From the NCBI GenBank assembly GCA_018350325.1, contig JAEVLN010000007.1, forward strand, positions 2,719,856 to 2,783,855: a stretch of DNA of 64,000 nt, read 5' to 3'. Below, in pieces: positions 1 to 12,300 of the stretch. Within the stretch, counting starts at the first letter, position 1; each line of letters opens with the position of its first letter. The notes below the pieces were generated by a model. That model did not search any database, was not told the origin of the DNA, and saw only the letters and a list, made by a program, of their open reading frames with translations. Both the position numbers and the translations under genes were made by a program. This DNA is from Globodera rostochiensis. Lineage: Eukaryota; Nematoda; Chromadorea; Rhabditida; Heteroderidae.

Positions 1-444
1 TGCTTGAACCGCCGGTTTGGGTACACTGGGTTGCCTGAACAATATTCTAAAAAAGTAAAAAAATAGCATAAAAATTTGTGTTGTGTTTGTATTGACTAAG
101 TTCTTCTACTTCCTCGCGTGTTGGGTCCGGAAAAAGGGTTAATTTTGAATGAATTTCGGTTTATATAGGAAAAAATTAACTCTGCTGAAAAGCAAGGCAT
201 AACAATTTTAAGGCTTTGTTGGCGCAAATGTGCCGGCTCAAAAGAGGCATCACCCACGGTCAGAAACTTTTTACAATAGCTTCAAGCTTACGAAAGCTTC
301 CGAATAGTTTTTACTCTTTTCTGGATTTTTTTTTCGCGAAGGTAACAAATTTGAAAACAAAAAATAAATGATAATGTTTTGATCGGCAAAGAAAAACAAA
401 GACGGAAACCCTCCACAGCAATTTCCTACAAATCCCCTCGTTTT

Positions 445-1276
445 TCACTTTCTAGGTGCCTTCGGCAATGTGAATTTGAAATTCGGGCCAAAATTTGCTT
501 CAATTTTAGTGCCAAGTACATACACCGAAATGCATGGAAATAAATCGGCGGCAAAATCGACATGCAACCCGGCAGTATCTGAAAATAAACAAAACGAAAT
601 AAATTAAATAAATAAAATGATTTATTAAATCCAAAAATAATGGACCATCGATTAGACCTTAAATTAAAGAAACAACCCAAAAGTGGTTAAATGGTCCTTT
701 TTTATTTATTATTTTTTCTTTCTCACTCAAACGCTCTCCGTTTAGCGTGTAAATGATTTGGCGATTTGCCAAATCGACGCCGCAGCCGATGACGTCACCG
801 ACGCCAAACCCTTCGACGTCGTTATCACTATCATAGTTAGTAGCCTCGGCTCCGACTCCCTCAGCCCAAAAAGTGCCATTGTTTGCGTATGCGTAAGTGC
901 CTTTGTTTTCCCCAACCCATTTGTCCAATGGCATTTGTTTGGTTGCGAGTCCAATGTGAATACCACTAAATAAGTTTTAAAAGGAAAATGCTTCTAAAGC
1001 ATTTTGAAGACAACTATTTTTATTATTTAATTTACTTTCCTTTCCCAGAGATGGTCACTTCGTAGTAGAAATGCCGAATTTTCCTTTGGAATTGGCCGTT
1101 CGGCGAGGACAGAGCGCCACTCTGAAAGAAGAACGTAAACGTTTTAATCAAATCACTTTAACAGAATAATATTTACCCCCATTCTTCCAATAATTTGAAC
1201 AATCAATCGGGCGGGCTCAGAAAGCGCGAGTTTCTCGTGAGTGCAGCGGAATCCCATCGATTTTGAAGGGTTAGCC
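445..1276 (-). pseudogene. SPRY domain 3' gene half, duplicated and orphaned
   Basis: Four exons of a SPRY (SPla/RYR, RBP-1/SPRYSEC-like) domain lie on the minus strand: about 1276-1176, one near 1120-1030, the main exon at 965-727, and a last exon ending with the stop at 445-447. The main exon carries family signatures [22 protein letters not shown] and RQIIYT; the last carries DLFPCIS and [10 protein letters not shown]. It is the tandem copy of exons 10-13 of the gene at 3354-12688. It has no BTB part, because the duplication stops inside the LTR in the upstream intron. A lost base in the first exon (GTGAGTGCAGC against GTGACGTGCAGC) breaks the frame. It is dead or an assembly artefact. Confidence 0.75.
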
Positions 1277-1306
1277 CTAAGGAAATATAATTTTATTTTT
1301 AAAATA

Positions 1307-1530
1307 GTGAGGGACGTGTGTTGGGGCCCCCAGTCGGGCAAGGCACCGTTTAAGTCCGGATAGTGGGGAGCGGAGAGGGGCGGTGAAGTAATCGAGGGAG
1401 GGGCAACAGGAGGGAACCCGGGCCTGGGTTGATGTTGGTCCCCCAAATTGCGCCTCGCGACTTTCCTCTTTTATTCCGTGCACACTCTCCTCGATATCGA
1501 GGAACAACAATTCACCACAACTCTGCGGTC
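1307..1530 (-). mobile_element. LTR fragment (truncated copy)
   Basis: This is about 224 of the 371 bases of the LTR defined at 4222-4592 and 9827-10197. It has several single-base differences and ends abruptly at 1530, where unrelated sequence with a run of C and A begins. It lies in the same position relative to the SPRY exons as the complete LTR at 4222, so it came with the tandem duplication and is not an independent insertion. Confidence 0.85.
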
Positions 1531-2909
1531 AACCCCCCCCAAAAAAAAATTATCGAGTCAAAATTCAAAATTTTCTCGGCGGCGCCTATCGGCACCGCCG
1601 ACGCCAGCCCTCCCCCCAAAACTTAATCAGAATCTCAAAAATTTATGATGGATGAGGCAAAGAAGTTGAAGAAAATGCGAAAATATTTTGAATAATAAAG
1701 GGGACCAGCGGTGCCGATAGGCGCCGCGGAGGACAAGAAATTTCAAAACTATTTTAATTTTAGGAGTGTATTTTTGGATTATTGGATTTTTTTATTAAGA
1801 AAATTAGTCAGGAATACAAGTTTTATGAAAATTCTGCTTCACCTCGAGGGGAGGGGTCGGCGGTGCCGATAGGCGCCGCCGAAAAAATTTTGAATTTTTG
1901 ACTCAATTTGTTAAGAGATTTGCAACCAAAAATTTTAAAAAATCCGGTAATTTTTGTAAGCCTGTAAGTGTATTAAAAAAATTGCAAAAAAAAACCACAT
2001 TTTTAAGGTTTTCTGAGTGATGTTTTGTAAGAACTAATTATTAAATTGAAAAATAATTAATTTAATTCTGGGAATAGAACCGCCGATACATAAGTTACGA
2101 ATTAAATTAAAGGATTTTTAAATGTGAGTTGTATTACGTATTTTTAAAATCTTTAAGCTCAGAATGCTGTAATGAATTCTCACCAAAAATGCCATCTTTA
2201 GGGGTGTAAAAGTCTCGATTTTCGAGAACAAGTATCCGAGACTCGATACCGTGACCGATACCCAAAAAACCCGAGACTTTTCTCGAGTCGATACTCGATA
2301 CCGAGACTCTCGTGCAACACTAATATTTCGGCATTTTGGTGCATATTTTGGTCTTTTCTCGACTCGAGACCAGGAACTAAAGTTTTGGCATTAAATGGTG
2401 AATTAACATGCCTAAAAATATTTCTGCTTTTTGTATAGGCCGATCCTGCTTTTTCTGCTAATCCTGATTTTTCGGGGTTTTACAGGTGGACGGCCGCCCG
2501 CTTGAGCGAGACCCGAGACTTTTTTGAAAACATTTTAATTTATGAATGCATTTTTGGATTATTGCATTTTTTTTTGTTAAGAAGGTGATCAGGAATACAA
2601 GTTTGGGGGGTCGGCAGTGCCGATAGGCGCCGCCGAAAAAATTTTTGACTCAATTTGTTAAGAGATTTGCAACCAAATAGTTAAAAGTACGGTAATTTTT
2701 TAAAGCTTTTTAAGAATGTGAGAGGTCTACTGCCGGGAAAAAAAAGGTTTAGTGAATTCACTTACAATTAGGAAAATGTGCCTAAAATTTTCAACAAAAA
2801 AATCACCATTTATATGTTTTCTGAGTGATCCACTGAGACACACTCATTGAATGAAATTCAAATTAAAAAATCATTTAAAATTAACTAAAAGCCCAAAAGT
2901 AACTAGGGG
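1531..2909. repeat. Gene-free block with GC-rich palindromic repeat family
   Basis: No gene is visible. Four copies of a near-palindrome of the form CGGCGG-CGCCTATCGGCAC-CGCCG occur at 1577-1600, 1708-1729, 1858-1881 and 2611-2635. Several are flanked by a common sequence (GACTCAATTTGTTAAGAGATTTGCAACC). Relatives lie at 20253-20276 and 30772-30797. A second unit begins at about 2199 with TAGGGGTGTA and carries repeated GAGACTCGATACC motifs to about 2315; its ends look like a hAT-type element, but I could not find the second terminus. Confidence 0.6.
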
Positions 2910-3353
2910 TGCTTGAACCGCCGGTTTGGGTACACTGGGTTGCCTGAACAATATTCTAAAAAAGTAAAAAAATAGCATAAAAATTTGTGTTGTGTTTGTA
3001 TTGACTAAGTTCTTCTACTTCCTCGCGTGTTGGGTCCGGAAAAAGGGTTAATTTTGAATGAATTTCGGTTTATATAGGAAAAAATTAACTCTGCTGAAAA
3101 GCAAGGCATAACAATTTTAAGGCTTTGTTGGCGCAAATGTGCCGGCTCAAAAGAGGCATCACCCACGGTCAGAAACTTTTTACAATAGCTTCAAGCTTAC
3201 GAAAGCTTCCGAATAGTTTTTACTCTTTTCTGGATTTTTTTTTCGCGAAGGTAACAAATTTGAAAACAAAAAATAAATGATAATGTTTTGATCGGCAAAG
3301 AAAAACAAAGACGGAAACCCTCCACAGCAATTTCCTACAAATCCCCTCGTTTT

Positions 3354-6300
3354 TCACTTTCTAGGTGCCTTCGGCAATGTGAATTTGAAATTCGGGCCAA
3401 AATTTGCTTCAATTTTAGTGCCAAGTACATACACCGAAATGCATGGAAATAAATCGGCGGCAAAATCGACATGCAACCCGGCAGTATCTGAAAATAAACA
3501 AAACGAAATAAATTAAATAAATAAAATGATTTATTAAATCCAAAAATAATGGACCATCGATTAGACCTTAAATTAAAGAAACAACCCAAAAGTGGTTAAA
3601 TGGTCCTTTTTTATTTATTATTTTTTCTTTCTCACTCAAACGCTCTCCGTTTAGCGTGTAAATGATTTGGCGATTTGCCAAATCGACGCCGCAGCCGATG
3701 ACGTCACCGACGCCAAACCCTTCGACGTCGTTATCACTATCATAGTTAGTAGCCTCGGCTCCGACTCCCTCAGCCCAAAAAGTGCCATTGTTTGCGTATG
3801 CGTAAGTGCCTTTGTTTTCCCCAACCCATTTGTCCAATGGCATTTGTTTGGTTGCGAGTCCAATGTGAATACCACTAAATAAGTTTTAAAGGAAAATGCT
3901 TCTAAAGCATTTTGAAGCACAACTATTTTTATTTATTTAATTTACTTTCCTTTCCCAGAGATGGTCACTTCGTAGTAGAAAATGCCGAATTTTCCTTTTG
4001 GAATTGGCCGTTCGGCGAGGACAGAGCGCCACTCTGAAAAGAAGAACGTAAACGTTTTAATCAAATCACTTTAACAGAATAATATTTACCCCCATTCTTT
4101 CCAATAATTTGAACAATCAATCGGGCGGGCTCAGAAAGCGCGAGTTTCTCGTGACGTGCAGCGGAATCCCATCGATTTTGAAGGGTTAGCCCTAAGGAAA
4201 TATAATTTTATTTTTAAAATAGTGAGGGACGTGTGTTGGGGCCCCCAGTCGGGCAAGCACCGTTTAAGTCCGGATAGTGCGGGAGCGGAGAGGGGCGGTG
4301 AAGTAATCGAGGGAGGGGCAACAGGAGGGAACCCGGGCCCTGGGTTGATGTTGGTCCCCCAAATTGCGCCTCGCGACTTTCCTCTTTTATTCCGTGCACA
4401 ACTCTCCTCGATATCGAGGAACAACAATTCACCACAACTCTGCGGTCGATCGACTGACTCGTCGTTTGAGGGGAGGGGAAACATCGACAAGCGTTGGGCG
4501 GGGCAAAAGGGAAATGGAACTGTCCGATCGATTTGCGGGGAGGGCAAAGGGCAGTCCCTTCACTCTTTTGAATGATGCCGAATTCCCTTACAGCTCCCCT
4601 TTCCCTCAGGATCGTCCCCGATCCTCAAAAAGAGAGGATGTCTTTCGGATGATGCAGAAGAGGGGTGAGTGCCTTCCGACTCGAGCACTGGCTTCGTCCA
4701 TCGATGCTCCCATCCAGAGATCCTCGGCCAGGTTGCGCCTCCCGAAGGGAGCAACACGTCCACCGTCGAGATGGATGGCCGGGCCTCCGAGGAGCACGCC
4801 CCGGATTCATTCCGTGTCGTGAGTGGGGCGACTTTGGGAGGGGTGATGAAGTGATTGTGAGTGAGAGGGGGGGCGACCTAAGGGTCCGAAAGAGCTGAGG
4901 GGGTTTTTGGCACTGGCTCAAACTTTTGGCTTGGCCGTTTTTGTTGGGTGGAGTGACTGCTCCGCCTTTTTTGGGTTAGGGAATTTTCCGGGAGTTTCCA
5001 TATCGATTGATGTCTTCCGTCCTCTTCCTTCCGTTCTTTCTTATCGGCGCATCGGTCCACCTCGCGCCGTGCCACGGTCGCCGCCGCGTTGTCGTTGTTG
5101 GTCACCACGTCGCCCCTGATAAAGGTAGGGCTGATATCTGTCCATTCCCCCTCCTCCCCTGTTTTGGCCTTGGCCGACTTCCCTCACGTCAAGCTGCGGG
5201 TGTGAGACCTGCTGCCAACAGCGAGAGAACCGAAGGAAGAGCAGCACGACGCGAAAAGCGGACGCTGAGCCGCTTTGCAGTCCTTCGTATTCTCCGACCT
5301 CCTGATGATGTGTCGGTCGGCACTGGTTGGATGAGCTTGATTGGCGTGAGCTCAAACACCGGGGGAGTTACGTCGTTTCTTGTTTTGGTTGGTGTGTCTT
5401 CTGCCATGCCTATCTCGGCAGGTCGCTCTTCGTCAGCGAGCCGCGGTTTCCTGTAGCCGAATGCCATTCTTTTTGACCGCCCTGCTCCTCTGTATTCGTC
5501 GCGGAGCATTATGCCGAAGCGGATGGCGAAGTCTGCGAAGACAATGACCACCATGACTACTAGCGTGATCTGTCCTAATTTGATCCATTTGCCGGCAACC
5601 GCTTCCTCGACCTCATCTCTGACTTCCAGCCATTGGTCCGAAAGTGTTTTCGTCACCACAGTATCTGAGCTATGAATCCCGTATGTCATTTCGCTTACTC
5701 GGGCAAGATTAATGTCGAATACCTGACCCAAAAAGTCCGACACATTGGTAAGGGCCATGTAGTGGAAGTGATGGGGGAGAAATTTTGGAAGTTCCAGTGG
5801 GACCTCTCCCAGTTTCTGAGTTCCATCTGCCTTTACCTTTCTGACCTGCGCCGTGAGCTGATCAATTTCGAGAAGTGTCCCGGCGACAAACATCAATTGT
5901 TTTCGAAATTCACCACATGGTGCTTTTCGCGACGTCAAGCTTATGATCATCGTTTTGGGATCCACGAATGCTGACTGCACGCTGTCTTTGACTCTGAATT
6001 TGATTGGAATGAGTTCAAAGCACTCAGGCTTTGCCTCTCCACCCACGGCTAGAAATTCATATTCTTTGCTCGACAGTTCGATGCAAGGCCAGACTTTCAT
6101 TAGCCCAGGGCCTACCCCTTTTGCGACCAAATTGCCCGAATTAAGAATAATTCTGGCGAAATTTGTAGGGTCCAGCAGAAGTGCCGAAGCAGCCCATCTC
6201 CTTGTCTCCAACATGTAGTCGCAGATTGACTTTAGAGCTTGAGAAAAGGACACTTTCATCACCTGCATCAATTTGTCGTCGAGATAGCCGAGCTTGGCAT

Positions 6301-9300
6301 TCATTTCCGACTCGGTTGCCAAACTTCTTGTCCTCCTTCTTGTGTTTTGTTCCCCTTGTAAGGAGAGATCCTTTACCGCAAATCCCTCCTCCGATTTCTG
6401 CAGTCCACTGCCGCACGAGTAGACCTTAGATCGTGTGCTCCGCAGGGTTAGACGAAAGCTTGCCTCGTCTGAGATCCAGATATTGTCCAGTTGAGTTCCT
6501 TCCCATGCGCCAATTACCGTGTATTCACAGTTTCGGGTGACGTTTGGCTCCCACAGAAGTGTTGTTTTGTCCTCCATCACGCAGCGACCCTGTTCAATAC
6601 GGCAAGACTCTGCGTCCCCGAGGGAAGTCTGCAAAGCTGCAATCTTATGCTTCTTCATCACCTTGGTCCTGAACAGGTAGCAGTTCTCGCTCTCTGCTAC
6701 TGCCCAACTGAAGGAACCTAAAAACCACATCCTTGGGGACAGATCGATTTTTCTGTCGGTGTGAAGCAGACCCGACTCATTCGTCAGAATTCCCAAGCTG
6801 CACTTACCATGCTCAATCATCTGACGGCATTCTTCGGTACTCACTTCCATGTGAACAGGCTCCAGCACTTCCTGAACCGGCACATTGGAGATGGTGGTAA
6901 ATTTTCTGACACTTTTCCTCACCTTTCTGCAAGCCCAGGCTTCAATGGAATGTTCGTAGATGGACGGGGCATAAATGCTGAGTGTTCGTGAGAGGGGGGT
7001 CTTTGAATGGTCAATTGTCATATTCGAGCACCCAGTAATGCCAGGCAGTTGCCAGATTCTCCCCGCTTGCTGTGTTTGACACATCAAAGGGTGAGATGGG
7101 ATCACTTGTCCCAACGCCGTGTTGAGAGTCATCAAAATGCAAATTAGGGAAATCCCCCAGAGGGAATCTTTGAGACTCAGTTTGGGTGCTCTTTTTTCCC
7201 AATTGGATGTTTTTGGTTTGTTCTCTTCCTTTTCGTTCCGCCCCAAGGCAGGATTTTGCGCGATTTTTGCGACCTCCACTGGAGGGACCGTCGTGCCCTC
7301 CAAGGGGTCTGCATCAGGTCTGACTCGGAGAATAGAATTCATTTCTCCGGATTTGGTGTTCTCCCGGTCACTATTCGTCTGGGCCGGTGGGTTCCGCAGA
7401 TTCATGTTGACCAGGGACCTTACCAGGTCTTCCAGGAATCCTGTTGACGGCTGAGAGTTGGATGAGCCCTGAATGTTGGGCAATTCTTGAAATGAATTGA
7501 CCGGTGCTGGCTGGTGCGGGGGTGCTCGTCGGAAAGCCGGAACTGAACTTTGGGGGTTGGACCAGTTGGAGTTGGCAACCCGATTGTCCTGAAATTGCGC
7601 TCTCCTTTCACGGCATGCGTGAGCAAAATGTCCAGTCCGTCGGCAGTGATAGCAGACAGGGGCATTTGACCAATTTCTCTGACTAAATTGCTGTTGCTGC
7701 CACTGGGGCGTGCGACCCCTTGACTGAAATCCTCCTCGTCTCTGTCCAAATCTCTGTCGTTGTTGCGCGTCAGCCGCAGTGAATGGCCTGAAGCTTCGGA
7801 CATTCATGCCAGTTGGTGGCGCTCCCTGACTCTCAGCTGGGTGTCTGGCCTGTGGCTCTGAGTGTCCCGCGGCACTTTGGTCTCGCAGAGCATTGACGGA
7901 CTGCAGCCACCTTCCGGATTCGTCACCTTTGTTGGCCAGTAGAAGGGCTTCCAGCTCCTCAGCTTGGGCTTTCACTACGTCGAGGTTCTTTGCCTGCGTT
8001 AAACCGACTAGTCTTACCAGAAAACTCACATTTGGCTTCAGGCGGTCCAAAAACTCTTCACAGACCTTTTCTTTGCGCTGAGTGTCCGTCAGCGAGGGGT
8101 TCGCCGATTCTACGAGCGGGGTGAGCCGTCTCAAAAATTGCGTCACCGTTTCATCCTCCCTTTGTCGACAGAGCGTGAGGTTCCGCTTGGCGATTTCTCG
8201 GCGTTGCGGTGAGTCCATTTTGGCTCGCAGTGCACTGAGGGCCGTGTCCACGTCGGCCGTTTGTGCGACGGTTAGCTCTTTGAACAGCGCTTTGGGAGTG
8301 TCCTTCAGGGCGAGCTTCAGCCTGGTCACTTTTTCCACGGGATCCCAATTCTTTCCCGAAATGGACAGATAGTCCTTGAATCGTTCAGCCCAATCATCAA
8401 AGGCGTACACCGAATCCTCGCCGAACACCTCCAAATTAGAGTTTATGGATGGGCCTGACAGCATGTTTAGACCATGGACCGTTCTTTGGCTGTCACTTTT
8501 CCCACCGACTTGGGCGAGTGCGGAAGCCAGCGGCTGGTGGTCTGCCACCGACGAGTGGCGAGAGGAGTGACGCGAAAGCGTGTCACTTCCGGTTCGGCTT
8601 GTCCTTACCATCCCTTCCAGCTCTTCAACCTTCTGTGTCAGGGATGCGATTTGGCCGTTTAAAGTGTCGAAATTGGTGTTGCAATCGCCGACGACCTGGC
8701 TGACCCACGCCATCTTTTTGTTTAGAGTCAGATTCAGATTTCGAAACCATCTGTTGACTTCGGTTTCAAGTCGGGCCGTGTCATCATGCATCTTCTCAAG
8801 GTCGGAGAGTTTCACAGCGGTTTTCCCCGCCAACAGCCTTCGATTAACCACCATGATCTGCATCTCTTTCTCCGTTTCTACCGATTTGCCCTTTGTGTTC
8901 AGCCCAAAGGCCGAATTAGAAGTTCCCTCGTCCCGTTCGGGAGAGGTGGAGGACATGGAGCGTTCAATTTTGTTGAAGGGATTAGAGTTAGAAATATTAT
9001 TTTTCTAAAGTTCCTTGCCGTTATTGTCGTGACTTTTCTCTACAGAGGCCTACTAACTGAAGCAGACGGGCGGGGAAGGAGAAATTTCCATTGCCTCGTT
9101 ATCACACATCCCATCAATGATGAGAACCTTCCTTTTTCTTTCCATTCCTCCGATTGAACAGCAGCCGAAGTGCTTCCGGGACTGATCCCTTCATTCCATT
9201 GTGACTGCCCATCCCATGGGAAAGAGTGTTTGGTCGTTCCATAAGCCAGCGCCGTTCGCTCCGAAAGAGGAACGATTGAAATTGTCGGGATCCATGACCG

Positions 9301-12300
9301 TTGGTCGGGCTAAGTGCTTCCGTTGGGATCTGAGTACCAGTGCAAAGTGCTAAGTTCAAACTTTAGACTTGTTTTTTTTTTTTTTTTTTTTTTATGTGTT
9401 CTTACCTTACTCAAAAATTGGTGTGGCCTTGCTCAACGTTGTTGATGCCACACTCAAAAATTGCTTTTCTGATTTTCAAGGCCAGATTTAGAGTGTCCCC
9501 ATCCATTTTTTGCATTTGGCTTTTGTCGTCCCATAGAATGTTTTTTTTTTTTTTTTTTTTTTGGCAGCTGCGCAGTCTGATTTACAATTCGTTGGCTCGA
9601 TTTCTTAATAGTTTCTTGGATACATTCTCTCGCGCGGTATTCTTCTGCTTCGCTTCTCTTGGCTTGCTCTTTGTTTTGATTTTTTTTTGATTAGGTGCAC
9701 CTTTGTGTTCAGCCCTAAGGCCGACAATCGCGATCAAGACATTTTCTCTCGGCCGGTACTCTTTTCCTCGCAGCCCGTCGTCGATGAATGTTGCCTCAAG
9801 TTCGGCACAACCATCCGGTGCTACCAGTGAGGGACGTGTGTTGGGGCCCCCAGTCGGGCAAGCACCGTTTAAGTCCGGATAGTGCGGGAGCGGAGAGGGG
9901 CGGTGAAGTAATCGAGGGAGGGGCAACAGGAGGGAACCCGGGCCCTGGGTTGATGTTGGTCCCCCAAATTGCGCCTCGCGACTTTCCTCTTTTATTCCGT
10001 GCACAACTCTCCTCGATATCGAGGAACAACAATTCACCACAACTCTGCGGTCGATCGACTGACTCGTCGTTTGAGGGGAGGGGAAACATCGACAAGCGTT
10101 GGGCGGGGCAAAAGGGAAATGGAACTGTCCGATCGATTTGCGGGGAGGGCAAAGGGCAGTCCCTTCACTCTTTTGAATGATGCCGAATTCCCTTACAAAA
10201 TATAAAATACAATTTCGCTTTTGTGCAGGTAAATGAATAAAAAGTGGCAGTTTTTGAGGAAAAATTGCAGTATTTGGGTACCTCGCCAAATTGGACGTAT
10301 TATAAATCAATCGACTTCACGCTAAGCCTAACGCACGAATCCGTAAAAATTTTTTGGCGGAAACCACTTTGAAGCAAGTTATGAGCCCAGGACTGAAGTG
10401 TCTTTTTCAGTGGGGACTCAGTTGTCCACTGATTAAAAAATGGGCAAACTCGAATGGAACTGAATGATACCTAGTGGGCGCATGGTGAAGTCAAAAGGTG
10501 GGTGTGTGAAAAGCTATTTTCATTAACGGCTAAGTTAAAGTTGTCTGCGGAGAAAGGGGGTTCATTTTTACTTTGGTACTGATTTCTATATGCAATAAAT
10601 ACTCCTACCGTATACCCTCTTTTAATCCCCCCTGCTCTTAATCCCCCACCCTCTAATAATTTCGCCCTTTATGAGAAGGTTAAAAATAATTCCCCATGTG
10701 GGATTAAAAGTGGATATACGGTATATGAGTGGAGGCACTTTGATAGGTAAACGGCAGGGTGACCACCTGGAAGAGCACGTCCATTAGTTGGGAAATGCAG
10801 CTGGTAAGGCTTAGGAAGAGCGCGGTCAGGATGAGAATGGTACTGATACACGCCGGCCTGCTCGGCCTCCTCCAACACCCCGGACGGAACTGTCAAAAGC
10901 AAACTTTCAACCAAATTTTGAAGGTGAATTGAAAAAATAGATTAGATTTGGGGTTAATTTTAAAATTCTCCAATCCAAATGAATGATACCAATATTCTCA
11001 GTAAAATGCTTTTGAGGAATGAGCGGAAAACGAATTTTGAAAATTGCCGGGCCGAGCATTGCGCGTCTATTCTTCGCCGAACACTCTTTCCCTTTTTGAC
11101 GGCATTTTTTGTCCGCCCAGCGAAGTGCCTAATTAAAAACAAATTAAAAAATTTTAAAAATTAGATCTATTTAGATTTGTTTGTTTGAAATTATTTTAAT
11201 TTGTTTTATTATTTTGTATAAATTTACGGCATTCCAAATTGCAATTTCTTCGCTGATGCACAGTTCGTCACGGGCCAGAATCTCACACAATAATTGCTGA
11301 TCCATTTGCAAAAACGCTTCGGAGAAGATCAAAGTTTGCGCATTTTCATCGATGTAATCCAAACAACGGCGTGCAAAGTCCCAAAATAAATAAAAATTGA
11401 AAAATGTAAAGTTTAACCCGCTTTATATTAGCTTCGAAAATCTGAAAAACACCCCAAATCACTTCTATACGACAACAAATTTAATTGAAGCCTTTATAAT
11501 ATTTAAACCGGTTATTGAAATTATTTCAGAAAATAATTTCCAAAATAAAATAAATTATTATAAGTCACCTCTTTTCCAAGAAAGCGAGCCCGGTCAAATG
11601 CGACAAAAACATTGCGCAACTCCGGTATTGGAAAGTTCAAGCACGAATTGACAAGTTCCGGAAGATTATATTTGTCGGCTAAAATATATTAATGCAATTA
11701 AAAGCATTTTTGTTTTTGAAATTATCAAAACTAAGAACTTTCACGGCAATTTTTAATAAATTTCTCCATAATTATATTTCTAGATTAAATTGCAAATTCA
11801 ATTTCTTAAAATTCACCCGCATAAAGCACAGAAATTGCATTGTCCCCGTTCAGTCCACTCAAATCATCGGCGTAAATGAAGGCTAACATCGCCTTGAACG
11901 CCCCCACCTCCTCGTCGGGCACCTCCACGGGCTTAATCTCTTCCGAAGGGCCTAAAAATTATTTTCAAAAAATTTAAACAAAATTTCCGTACCGGTCCCA
12001 GCGGCGGCGGCGGCGGCCTTTGCATTTGCCTCGTCAAACCGGAACATTGCCACAAAAACGTCAGAGCCTATCTCCAGAATCGCTTTATGTGCCTTCACAA
12101 GCTTCAAATTCAAACAAAAAAAATTAGGAAAAAAAAAGAATTAAGCATAAATAAATCTAAAATTATTTAATCTATCCCCAAAACTCGCCTTTTTTTTGTC
12201 TCCTTTTCCCACCAAAAAGTGAACGTCTGCACGATGGCCCGTGTCCAGCAAATGCCTCATCCGCCTCGCCAAAGAGTTTGCTTTTCGCGCTTTACAAAAT

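Larger units (their letters stand above)
1..1530. repeat. Direct tandem duplicate of 2910-4447
   Basis: The first 1530 bases repeat 2910-4447 at an offset of 2909. The match is perfect to about position 970. After that the first copy shows about ten single-base losses or gains, mostly in homopolymers, for example in the runs near 980, 1067, 1085, 1160 and 1360. Homology stops abruptly inside the LTR, at the sequence gcggtc. The copy therefore contains an SPRY gene 3' end, its upstream intron and about 60% of an LTR. It must postdate the LTR insertion, or be an assembly duplication. Confidence 0.9.
4222..10197 (-). mobile_element. LTR retroelement / endogenous retrovirus-like element lacking pol
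   Basis: The element is 5976 bases with 371-base LTRs at both ends, identical by eye, and a matching aaata duplication. Read on the minus strand the order is 5' LTR (9827-10197), primer-binding site, leader, one gag-env ORF, 3' tract, polypurine tract and 3' LTR (4222-4592). No protease, reverse transcriptase, RNase H or integrase sequence is present, so it depended on enzymes supplied elsewhere. The gag resembles Metaviridae/BEL-type gag with one zinc knuckle; the superfamily cannot be fixed without pol. Identical LTRs imply a recent insertion. The element lies in intron 9 of a BTB-BACK-SPRY gene in the same orientation. Confidence 0.88.

Noticed and set aside
4131..4822. Several long overlapping open frames on both strands
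   Set aside because: They lie in the GC-rich LTR and its flank, recur unchanged in the other LTR, and have no domain signature.
5007..5456. 149-codon plus-strand frame with a hydrophobic start
   Set aside because: It is antisense to the 3' part of the gag-env ORF, which is far longer and has clear domains.
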